From an uncultured Lachnospiraceae bacterium (GTDB taxonomy: Bacteria; Bacillota_A; Clostridia; Lachnospirales; Lachnospiraceae): a stretch of 19,964 bases of DNA. Shown piece after piece: positions 8,014 through 14,283 of this stretch. Below the pieces are notes generated by a model that saw only the letters and a program-made list of their open reading frames with translations, was not told the origin of the DNA and ran no database searches. Numbering within the stretch: position 1 is the stretch's first letter; each line of letters opens with the position of its first letter. The stretch spans positions 1 through 19,964 of the forward strand of contig CACZHN010000017.1 in assembly GCA_902780985.1 (NCBI GenBank), read 5' to 3'. The translations under genes and the position numbers were made by a program.

Positions 8014-8501
8014 CAATAGAAGAAGTAAGCAATAATGAAAATATTGATTTTACGGGGATTCCGTCCAGTTATTATCTGCTTGGACTTATAAGTGCTTTCG
8101 AAAACCGTTTTCAGGCTCTGGCTGACAGCATGATGAAGGAGATAAGCTGGAAGCAGTTTTTTGCGATCATATGCATAAATATGTGTAAAGAGCCGCCTAC
8201 ATTAAAGGAACTCTCCGAGATACTCGGAAGCTCCCATCAGAATGTAAAACAGATACTTCTTAAACTTGAAAAGAAGAACTTTATAGAATTCAAAACAGAT
8301 GAATCGGACAGAAGGAAACAGCGAATCCATCTTACTGAGCATTGCAAAGAATTCAGCGAAAAGAATAACGAAATGAGCATATCCGTTATGAGTAAGATGT
8401 TTGAAGGGATATCCGAAGATTCTGTCAGAACAACCATACAGACACTTACAGACGTTGAAAAAAATTTAAAAGATATGTTTAACGGTGTTGTTAACGATTG
8501 A
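8010..8501 (+). CDS. MarR-family transcriptional regulator
   Basis: A 163-residue protein from ATG 8010, which overlaps the preceding stop as ATGA. GGGAGAG (7994-8000) is its ribosome binding site; an in-frame GTG at 7992 is less likely. The winged helix-turn-helix is clear: PTLKELSEILGSSHQNVKQI, a recognition helix followed by KKNFIEFKTDESDRRKQRI with the DRR wing motif of MarR proteins, then LTEHCKEF and a long C-terminal dimerisation helix. MarR proteins usually repress neighbouring genes and release DNA on binding small phenolic or oxidative ligands. A perfect inverted repeat lies right after the gene in the next promoter and is the natural candidate operator. The ligand cannot be told from sequence. 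Confidence 0.92.
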   Translation: MTIEEVSNNENIDFTGIPSSYYLLGLISAFENRFQALADSMMKEISWKQFFAIICINMCKEPPTLKELSEILGSSHQNVKQILLKLEKKNFIEFKTDESDRRKQRIHLTEHCKEFSEKNNEMSISVMSKMFEGISEDSVRTTIQTLTDVEKNLKDMFNGVVND

Positions 8502-8526
8502 TAAATCAAACTCAAATAATTATTAT
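8498..8526 (+). promoter_or_regulatory. Candidate sigma-A promoter for the helicase gene
   Basis: TTGATA (8498-8503) and TATTAT (8521-8526) each match the -35 and -10 consensus at five of six bases and are separated by exactly 17 nt. Transcription would begin near 8533, thirty bases before the helicase ATG. The -35 box overlaps the end of the marR gene. No in vitro evidence is available from sequence alone. Confidence 0.6.
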
Positions 8527-8550
8527 TATCTAATCACTAGAATTAGATAA
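8526..8550. promoter_or_regulatory. Perfect 9-bp inverted repeat, candidate MarR operator
   Basis: TTATCTAAT (8526-8534) and ATTATAGA-type partner ATTAGATAA (8542-8550) are exact reverse complements with a 7-base spacer. The repeat begins at the last base of the -10 box, spans the expected start site and touches the ribosome binding site AAGGA (8549-8553). A MarR dimer bound here would block transcription. No T-run follows, so it is not a terminator, but the RNA hairpin could also mask the ribosome binding site. MarR boxes are typically AT-rich palindromes of about this size. Confidence 0.55.
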
Positions 8551-8562
8551 GGAATTAAAGAA

Positions 8563-10548
8563 ATGACGTTTACTCAATTTTCAGACAATTACAGTATTTC
8601 ATTGAATGATCAACAGATAGAAGCGGCACAGACCATAAACGGTCCGTGCCTTCTTCTTGCAGTACCGGGCAGCGGTAAGACAACAGTTCTTGTTACTCGT
8701 TTAGGATATATGATCCACGGATGTGATATCGATCCTGACAGCATCCTCACTTTAACATATACAATAGCAGCAACTAAGGATATGAAAGAAAGATATATAA
8801 ATCTTTTCGGCAGTGAGGAAAAGGTACCAAAGTTCCGTACAATCGATGGAGTATGTGCAAAGATATTGAGTTATTACGGAAAAAAACTCGGAAGAAAACC
8901 ATTTGAAATAGAAGAAGAATCGGACAAATTAAAGAGAATAGCAAGAATATACAAAAAGATCACAGAGTCTCCGGTTTCCTTGGGAGATGCCCGTGAGCTT
9001 TCAAGACAGATTACATATGTAAAGCATATGAATCTTTCAGAGGATGAAATAAAAGATATCAATAAGCTTTCTCCGTATCCTTTCAGCAAAATATATAAGG
9101 CTTACAGTGAGAGCCTTATATCCGATAAAGTAATGGATTATGATGACCAGATGCTTTTTGCATACATGCTTCTTAAGTCGGATCCTATAACTCTGGAACA
9201 TTTCCGGAAGAAATTCCAATATATATGTGTGGATGAAGCTCAGGATGTATCAAAGATACAGCATATGATCATATCTCTTCTGGCCGGTAAGAACGGAAAC
9301 CTTTTTATGACCGGAGATGATGATGAATCCATCTACGGCTTCCGTGCCGCATATCCGGAAGCTTTACGCAATTTCGAAAGCGATCATCCGGATGCTAAAG
9401 TACTTATATTGGAGCAGAATTTCAGATCAAACGCCAATATCGTGTATTCTGCGGATGCATTTATACAGAATAATCCGTTACGCAGCGAAAAGAGGATGGC
9501 TCCTGTAAGGGAAGCTTCATCTGATATTCAGAAGATAGATATATCCGAGAGAGCCGAGCAGTATGAATATATCTTGAAAGCCGCCTCTGAAGGAAATGAG
9601 ATTGCTGTACTTTATAAAGACAATGAAAGTGTAATCCCGTTAGTCGATCTCTTTAACAGAAAAGGGCTTCCTTTCAGATTAAAGTCTTCGGATGTTACAT
9701 TTTTTACAAATAAGGCTGTCCGCGATATTATCGCCATCATGCGATTTATGACCGACACAACCGATAAAGACAGCTTCCTCAGATTCTATGATAAGCTGAA
9801 CCTTTATATCTCCAAAGAAGAAGCTTTGAAGATAGTTCAATCAGCAAACGGCGGATGTATTATGGATGCCGGAATGAAGATGAATTTTTCAAAGATTATC
9901 ACGGTTAAGAAATACGTAGAGTTTATGAGAAATGTAAAGCGTATTCGTAATCTTAAACCGGAAAAGGTACTTGACGAGATAATCACAACCATGGGTTACG
10001 GAAGTTACATGGAGAAAATGAATTTCGATCAGGATAAAACAGATATATTAAGAAGCGTATTACAAAATACGGAATCTTTAAAAGAAGGTTTATTAAGATT
10101 AAAGGAAATTCGTGATATAATAAAGAATGCTGATGATACGGATTGTAAGACAATCTTTTCAACCATACACAGCAGCAAGGGATTGGAATATGAAACCGTT
10201 TATATTTTAGATGCTGTAGACGGATTATTCCCTAAAACCGAAGATAACAGAAGATTATTCTATGTCGGCCTTACCAGAGCTAAAGAAGATGTATTCTTAT
10301 TTAACTTCAGCGGTGAATCTTCCCTGATAGATGAAGTGAAGCCGGGCAAAGAAGTAAAAAAGAATCGTATATTATCATATAAAGAATTGATCGCAGAGCT
10401 TTCGGAAGGACGTACAGTAACACATAAGAAGTTCGGAAAAGGAACCGTACTGGGTGTAAAGCTACCTTTTGCCGACATTCAGTTCGGAGATATGAGAAAG
10501 TCTCTTAACGTAGAGATAATGGCGAAAAACAGATTATTAAAGGTATAA
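8563..10548 (+). CDS. UvrD/PcrA-like superfamily 1 DNA helicase
   Basis: The 661-residue protein carries the full set of SF1A helicase motifs. These are the Q motif LNDQQ (14-18), Walker A VPGSGKTT (34-41), Walker B VDEAQD (223-228), motif III GDDDESIYGFR (251-261), motif IV LEQNFRS (283-289), a TIHSSKGLEYETVYI motif V and RRLFYVGLTRAKE motif VI (563-575). The last ~45 residues (GRTVTHKKFGKGTVLGV onward) resemble the C-terminal RNA-polymerase/DNA-binding tail of PcrA. At 661 residues it is shorter than PcrA/UvrD (about 720-750), with the 2B region reduced, so it is probably an accessory paralogue rather than housekeeping PcrA. It would unwind DNA 3' to 5' in repair or in clearing stalled complexes. 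The start is fixed by AAGGA at 8549-8553. Confidence 0.92.
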   Translation: MTFTQFSDNYSISLNDQQIEAAQTINGPCLLLAVPGSGKTTVLVTRLGYMIHGCDIDPDSILTLTYTIAATKDMKERYINLFGSEEKVPKFRTIDGVCAKILSYYGKKLGRKPFEIEEESDKLKRIARIYKKITESPVSLGDARELSRQITYVKHMNLSEDEIKDINKLSPYPFSKIYKAYSESLISDKVMDYDDQMLFAYMLLKSDPITLEHFRKKFQYICVDEAQDVSKIQHMIISLLAGKNGNLFMTGDDDESIYGFRAAYPEALRNFESDHPDAKVLILEQNFRSNANIVYSADAFIQNNPLRSEKRMAPVREASSDIQKIDISERAEQYEYILKAASEGNEIAVLYKDNESVIPLVDLFNRKGLPFRLKSSDVTFFTNKAVRDIIAIMRFMTDTTDKDSFLRFYDKLNLYISKEEALKIVQSANGGCIMDAGMKMNFSKIITVKKYVEFMRNVKRIRNLKPEKVLDEIITTMGYGSYMEKMNFDQDKTDILRSVLQNTESLKEGLLRLKEIRDIIKNADDTDCKTIFSTIHSSKGLEYETVYILDAVDGLFPKTEDNRRLFYVGLTRAKEDVFLFNFSGESSLIDEVKPGKEVKKNRILSYKELIAELSEGRTVTHKKFGKGTVLGVKLPFADIQFGDMRKSLNVEIMAKNRLLKV

Positions 10549-10550
10549 AA

Positions 10551-11516
10551 ATGTCCCCAAAAGCAGTTAAACAAAAATCGAATACTAAATCTATAATATC
10601 ATTTTGCTTTATTACACTTCTTTTAACTTCGATTGTATTTATCCCGGGATTTGTATTTTTAAGCAAATACCTGAATTTAAAGGATAATTACGAAACATAT
10701 GATAAAGATTATAGTATAGATTACTACTTACATGCTGCTTTATTTCTGCTAATACTGGGTACATGTCTTTTAATACTTCTGATTTATCTTTTCTTTAAGA
10801 AACCGTCACCTAAGAAAGATAAAGATACAAACTCAAGTCCGAAAGAAGCTAATAAGCTTGGAAGAATGTTTGTTGACAGATATACGAATGAACATATACG
10901 TAAACAGATATATGACAACAGTATATTATTTATGCCGATAGTCGGATTACTCATATTTGCTCTTGATCTGATCCTGCATAGTTTTATCAAAGCTTTTACG
11001 GATGTATATCCTAAAGTATCTTTATCTTCGTTTATACACGAAACCCTGGAAAATCATCCTGTTGGATTGATATTCGGAATTACTTTTATCATTGTGGCCT
11101 CTGTTGGTATGCTTGACAACACTCACCCTATGTACATGCTGAAACATATATGGCCCGCCTGCAGCGGTAAAAGGTACAGTGCTGCAGAAATCGATAAGAT
11201 GGCCAATGATCCGGAAACAATCTGGAACAATGTATATAAAATCCTGTTAACTCCAAAAACGCTGATAGGATTAGACAGAGGACTCACAGTGATTGATTAT
11301 GAAGATATAATCAGTATAAACAGCGAAAAAAAACACCATGAGCAAAGCAGTAAATACGGAAATTATACCCGTGAATGGGATACTTATTATATCGTTGTAC
11401 ATACAAAAACAAACAAGAGTCTTATACTTACCGAAATTGATAACTCGGATATTGATAATCTGATATCACTCATAAACGAAAGATGCGATAATCTGGAATT
11501 GGTTAAAGATGAATGA
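10551..11516 (+). CDS. Membrane protein of unknown function with four predicted helices
   Basis: This is a 321-residue protein. Hydrophobic segments lie at about residues 15-38, 59-82, 124-147 and 170-188, with a Lys/Ser/Pro-rich loop at 83-105. The remaining ~120 residues form a soluble C-terminal domain of alternating beta-strand character (LIGLDRGLTVIDYEDIISI, then WDTYYIVVHTKTNKSLILTEI), reminiscent of PH-like domains that follow membrane helices in many uncharacterised Firmicute proteins. The start is two bases after the helicase stop, with AAAGG just upstream, so it is probably translated from the same transcript. I found no catalytic motif. Function is unknown. Confidence 0.75.
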   Translation: MSPKAVKQKSNTKSIISFCFITLLLTSIVFIPGFVFLSKYLNLKDNYETYDKDYSIDYYLHAALFLLILGTCLLILLIYLFFKKPSPKKDKDTNSSPKEANKLGRMFVDRYTNEHIRKQIYDNSILFMPIVGLLIFALDLILHSFIKAFTDVYPKVSLSSFIHETLENHPVGLIFGITFIIVASVGMLDNTHPMYMLKHIWPACSGKRYSAAEIDKMANDPETIWNNVYKILLTPKTLIGLDRGLTVIDYEDIISINSEKKHHEQSSKYGNYTREWDTYYIVVHTKTNKSLILTEIDNSDIDNLISLINERCDNLELVKDE

Positions 11517-11625
11517 AACAAAAAATATAAAACATTTTCTAATGGCCGGACACGGCAGGGGATATGAAAACTCGCTTTGTATGATGCTAACCTTGAAATC
11601 AGAGATATGGTTGAAGAATAAATAG
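11509..11625 (+). pseudogene. Possible coding remnant or small ORF
   Basis: An ATG at 11509 overlaps the stop of the membrane-protein gene and opens a 38-codon frame (MNETKNIKHFLMAGHGRGYE onward) ending at TAG 11623-11625. Around 11580 a different frame reads YDANLEIRDMVEE followed by TAA, which looks like a protein C-terminus. Joining the two frames would give one continuous short coding stretch, suggesting a frameshifted remnant. The region is short and the call is weak; it could also be non-coding. Confidence 0.25.
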
Positions 11626-11638
11626 GAGGTGCCCTATC

Positions 11639-11905
11639 ATGTGGTTTAAAATGCATCCGTGGGTATTCCCTATAATATTTATAGTTATCGGTATTTTATA
11701 TATATTTATAAATATCGGTGCCGCTTTAGAGACGAGAAAAATTCAACGTCAAGGATCGGATCATCATGTATCCGGAATCCCGCTTCTGGGAGGAATTCAC
11801 CTTTTGATTGCCGGACTGATTTCTCCGTGTAAATGGCTGGCGCTGTTATTTGTACTTGATTATACAATTTGGCTATTTATATACTCAATATTCAAGCAAA
11901 CATAG
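11639..11905 (+). CDS. Small membrane protein, function unknown
   Basis: An 88-residue protein with a strong ribosome binding site (AGGAGGT, 11624-11630) eight bases before the ATG, which argues it is a real gene. Hydrophobic segments are at about residues 8-28, 46-61 and 66-85, so it has two or three membrane helices with a short charged loop (ETRKIQRQGSDHH) after the first. The GIPLLGGIHLLIAGLISPCKW segment resembles small membrane proteins found near polymorphic toxin-immunity clusters, but this is only an impression. Neighbours do not include a recognisable toxin. Function unknown. Confidence 0.7.
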   Translation: MWFKMHPWVFPIIFIVIGILYIFINIGAALETRKIQRQGSDHHVSGIPLLGGIHLLIAGLISPCKWLALLFVLDYTIWLFIYSIFKQT

Positions 11906-11934
11906 GGAATTCAAATTGTTAGAGGGATAAAGCT

Positions 11935-12543
11935 ATGAAACATATTATCACAGTTCAACATACACAATCGATTCATCATACAAACGGAATGGTAGGTTCC
12001 TGGACCGATTGGGATCTGACAGAACTCGGTAAAACCCAGGCAGACCATATCGGCCAAAAGCTGAAAGACGAATTAGCCGGAAAGAATGTAGTCATGTATT
12101 CTTCCGATTTAAAACGTGCTAAACAAACAGCCGAAGAAATCGAAAAGCATCTGGGAGTAAAGCCAATACTCCGTAGCGAATTGAGAGAACGTAATCTGGG
12201 TAAATGTTGCGGCAAGTCTGTTCAATGGCTTCGCGAGAATATAGAATCTCCGGAAAATACAGTAGATGACAGGTTATTCTCGGACGGAGAAAGTCGCCGT
12301 GATGCATGGAATCGTCTTTTGCCTTTCTTTGAAGAGATAATGGCTTCTGATGATGAATACATTATCATCGTATCCCACGGAGATCTACTAAGCATATGGA
12401 ATGCGATGTACCTGGGACTTCCGATTGAATCATATTATGAGGTGGATATACACGGTCCTGCGGGAGGTGTATCCCATATGATCATCGGAGATGACGGAAA
12501 ACACAGAGTAAGACATATTAATGACATGTCTTACATTGTATAA
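11935..12543 (+). CDS. Histidine phosphatase superfamily protein with altered RHG motif
   Basis: A 202-residue protein of the phosphoglycerate mutase-like (histidine phosphatase) fold. The catalytic His is His9, followed by the TELGKTQADHIG segment. SSDLKRAKQTAEEI places Arg61, RERNLG places Glu85, and VSHGDLLSI places the second His at 148. The first motif reads VQHTQ instead of the usual RHGxT, so the phosphate-binding Arg is Gln. The rest of the pocket is kept, which leaves activity uncertain but possible. Substrates in this superfamily range from sugar phosphates to nucleotides and cannot be assigned. The protein lacks a signal peptide. The start is fixed by GAGGG at 11922-11926. The gene is followed 27 nt later by the small acidic protein gene. 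Confidence 0.85.
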   Translation: MKHIITVQHTQSIHHTNGMVGSWTDWDLTELGKTQADHIGQKLKDELAGKNVVMYSSDLKRAKQTAEEIEKHLGVKPILRSELRERNLGKCCGKSVQWLRENIESPENTVDDRLFSDGESRRDAWNRLLPFFEEIMASDDEYIIIVSHGDLLSIWNAMYLGLPIESYYEVDIHGPAGGVSHMIIGDDGKHRVRHINDMSYIV

Positions 12544-12570
12544 ACTATAGTTGTATTGGGAGGAAATATT

Positions 12571-12849
12571 ATGTTTGATGAAACATTCGGCGAAGTTGAT
12601 TATGAAGAGGACTACTGCTATACAGCTCATAAGGATCTTCAATGGGGTGACGAAGAGCAGTCTGTAGAAGTGATGATCATGTACGATGAAGATGCGGAAG
12701 AAATAACACAGTTCCAGCGTGATACATTTGAAGCTTTAATGCAGGATTGGGACGAAATGCAGTATAAGATCCTTGATGATAACGGTGTTGCCGTATTGAT
12801 TGAAGACGGAGAAGTAACCGACGTCGGATATAAAAGTATGGCATATTAA
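12571..12849 (+). CDS. Small acidic protein, possibly DUF6985-like
   Basis: A 92-residue protein from ATG 12571, preceded by GGGAGGA (12558-12564). An in-frame TTG at 12556 lies within this site and is rejected as a start. The protein is strongly acidic, with about a quarter Asp/Glu residues, and has no signal or membrane segment. The sequence layout (a short beta-strand N-terminus, DLQWGDEEQSVEVMIMYDED, then ITQFQRDTFEALMQDW) resembles the DUF6985 group, but it is shorter than usual members. The function is unknown. It lies 24 nt before the YbaK gene and is probably in the same transcript. Confidence 0.6.
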   Translation: MFDETFGEVDYEEDYCYTAHKDLQWGDEEQSVEVMIMYDEDAEEITQFQRDTFEALMQDWDEMQYKILDDNGVAVLIEDGEVTDVGYKSMAY

Positions 12850-12873
12850 TATTGAACTTGGAGCGAATTATCA

Positions 12874-13350
12874 ATGATCAATGAAAAAGTTAAAGAATTT
12901 CTTATCTCCAATAATCTCGGAGACAGAATTACAGAACATGCTGAAACAATAGACACAGTCGAGCATGCAGCTCAGCAGCTTGGATGTACGGAACCGGAAA
13001 TTGCAAAGACACTGTCTTTTGTCGTAGATGAAAAGCCCGTAATAGTTGTTATGGCAGGTGACGGCAAAGTAAACAGTTCAAAGTTTAAAGCATTATTTCA
13101 TACAAAGCCTCATATGATCCCGAGAGATCAGGTTGAAAGTATCACTGGATTTCAGCCGGGAGGTGTTTGTCCTTTTGCGGTTGCCGATAATATCCCGATA
13201 TGGCTCGATATTTCCATGAAGCGATTTGAATATGTCCATCCTGCAGGAGGAAATGAATACACATCGGTAAAACTGACACCATCGGAACTTGAAAAGGTTA
13301 CCGGAGCTGTAGGCTGGTGCGATATCTGTAAAGGCTGGGAAGAAGAATAA
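12874..13350 (+). CDS. YbaK/EbsC-type aminoacyl-tRNA deacylase
   Basis: A 158-residue single-domain protein of the YbaK/ProX editing family, cytoplasmic and free-standing. Evidence includes AKTLSF with Lys45 at the position of the conserved editing-site Lys, VVMAGDGKVNSSKFKA (58-73), GGVCPFA (96-102), and the closing RFEYVHPAGGNEYTSVKLTP segment (117-136). YbaK-type proteins hydrolyse Cys or Ala mischarged on tRNA-Pro and related tRNAs, but members differ in which tRNA they edit and some are unassigned. The length is typical. The ATG has GGAG about ten bases upstream. It lies between two small proteins of unknown function, so context does not narrow the substrate. Confidence 0.88.
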   Translation: MINEKVKEFLISNNLGDRITEHAETIDTVEHAAQQLGCTEPEIAKTLSFVVDEKPVIVVMAGDGKVNSSKFKALFHTKPHMIPRDQVESITGFQPGGVCPFAVADNIPIWLDISMKRFEYVHPAGGNEYTSVKLTPSELEKVTGAVGWCDICKGWEEE

Positions 13351-13366
13351 CCGAGGGATACAACAA

Positions 13367-13888
13367 ATGGCAATGTATAACGGTAAAGTAAGAGGCCAAA
13401 AACGTCGGCTAAAACAACTACTGAAATATATTGACGAGATAAAACCTTATACAAAAGCAGAAAGAGCCGATGAAGTGCGATTTGAGCATTTTCACGTACC
13501 GAGTACCGTATGGATAGAAAAGCCCAAGACCTCTTCAAAGATCAAAACCGTTTTCTGTAAAGCATGGATAAGGAAGACCGAAGAGATACTTAAGGCAAAA
13601 CCAAAGGATATTGAATTTTGCAAAGTAGTCTGTAATCTGACCGTACCTAAATTATGGGATTCCCAGATTATAATCTTTTATGACAGAAAGTATTATGAGT
13701 CATTCTGGAACAGGCAGGTTGGATGGCAGAATTGGACCATGATAGAAAACGGCTCGTCACTTAAGAAGGAAAGAAATATTCAAACAGATTTAAACGAAGT
13801 ATGCTTCAAAGAAACTATCATCGATGAAGACTATACATCTGTTTCGAATATCTGGTTCTACGGCGAAGTGAATGATGGTTGTATATAA
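13367..13888 (+). CDS. DUF3916-like protein of unknown function
   Basis: The protein has 173 residues and is soluble, with no signal peptide. KVRGQKRRLKQLLKYIDEI near the N-terminus, VRFEHFHVPSTVWIE, CKVVCNLTVPKLWDSQIIIF and YYESFWNRQVGWQNW are the kind of motifs seen in DUF3916 proteins. The N-terminal third is basic and the C-terminus acidic. No enzymatic motif is evident. The start ATG 13367 has GAGGG at 13353-13357. It is the last gene before the B12 riboswitch, whose promoter overlaps its 3' end. Alternative start ATG 13373 is in frame and possible. Confidence 0.6.
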   Translation: MAMYNGKVRGQKRRLKQLLKYIDEIKPYTKAERADEVRFEHFHVPSTVWIEKPKTSSKIKTVFCKAWIRKTEEILKAKPKDIEFCKVVCNLTVPKLWDSQIIIFYDRKYYESFWNRQVGWQNWTMIENGSSLKKERNIQTDLNEVCFKETIIDEDYTSVSNIWFYGEVNDGCI

Positions 13889-13907
13889 TCTTTATATTGT
13901 GTATAAT
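13879..13907 (+). promoter_or_regulatory. Candidate promoter of the corrinoid operon
   Basis: A perfect -10 box TATAAT (13902-13907) has TTGTAT (13879-13884) 17 nt upstream as a weak -35 box. Transcription would begin near 13914, just before the riboswitch. The boxes straddle the end of the preceding gene. Confidence 0.5.
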
Positions 13908-13936
13908 TCATATGTTTTAAAATAGAATAAGAAATG

Positions 13937-14100
13937 CGGTGCCGGATTTTAAATATATAAATGATGGGTAAAAGGGAAACAGGTGAAAGGCCTGTGCGAA
14001 CTCGTCACTGTATTCGGGGAGTAAGCTATCGTATGTGTCACTGGGTAACCGGGAAGGCAGATAGCAAGCGATGATCCGAAAGCCAGGAAACCTGCCGATA
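13937..14100 (+). promoter_or_regulatory. Cobalamin (B12) riboswitch aptamer
   Basis: This stretch matches the cobalamin riboswitch consensus in order: GGTGCC (13938-13943), AAAAGGGAAACAGGTG (13970-13985), GCGAAC and CACTG in the following segment (13995-14010), GGGAAGG (14051-14057), a GCGATGATCC segment (14069-14076) and the B12 box AGCCAGGAAACCTGCC (14081-14096). Binding of adenosylcobalamin or a related corrinoid to the aptamer would usually turn off downstream genes by transcription termination or ribosome binding site masking. Here two intrinsic terminators follow. The large downstream operon encodes chelatase, transporter and CobQ functions, which fits control by B12. Confidence 0.95.
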
Positions 14101-14138
14101 TTTCTGTACAGAAAATGTTTAACAGCATTTTCAAGTCA

Positions 14139-14219
14139 CGAGTAATTGGCTGTACGTATTGCCAGGATGATACATCCTGTTTTTTGTGTGCGTTTTACTA
14201 ATGATAAATCAATTACTCG
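14139..14219 (+). promoter_or_regulatory. Possible antiterminator pairing in the riboswitch expression platform
   Basis: CGAGTAATTG (14139-14148) is the exact reverse complement of CAATTACTCG (14210-14219). The latter is also the left arm of the distal terminator, so the two pairings cannot form together. This is the arrangement expected for an antiterminator. GTACAG (14106-14111) and CTGTAC (14150-14155) can additionally pair around the region. Which fold forms with ligand is not shown by sequence. Confidence 0.55.
14163..14185 (+). terminator. Proximal intrinsic terminator in the riboswitch leader
   Basis: CAGGATG (14163-14169), loop ATA and CATCCTG (14173-14179) form a perfect 7-bp stem followed by TTTTTT (14180-14185). 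It lies 67 nt downstream of the B12 box and precedes the second terminator. It could be the main ligand-controlled terminator or a second checkpoint. Confidence 0.75.
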
Positions 14220-14246
14220 TTCCTATCGGAATGAGTAATTTTTTTA
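14211..14246 (+). terminator. Distal intrinsic terminator in the riboswitch leader
   Basis: A 13-bp stem, AATTACTCGTTCC (14211-14223) against GGAATGAGTAATT (14228-14240) with one G-T pair and a TATC loop, is followed by a T-run to 14246. Its left arm can be taken by the antiterminator arm at 14139-14148, so it is likely the regulated step. It ends about 20 nt before the ribosome binding site of the first gene. Confidence 0.85.
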
Positions 14247-14283
14247 TATAGACAATAATTTTTTACCGGGAGGAAAAATTGAA

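Noticed and set aside
8526..8550. Inverted repeat read as a terminator after marR
   Set aside because: The stem is AT-rich and is followed by GGAATTAAAG rather than a T-run; operator or ribosome-binding-site hairpin fits better.
10551..13888. The small-gene run as a toxin-immunity or phage defence island
   Set aside because: No toxin, nuclease, reverse transcriptase, integrase or repeat boundary is visible; the genes look like ordinary accessory chromosome content.
13949..14134. 61-codon open frame on the minus strand over the riboswitch
   Set aside because: The region is explained by conserved riboswitch structure; the frame has no ribosome binding site or recognisable protein.
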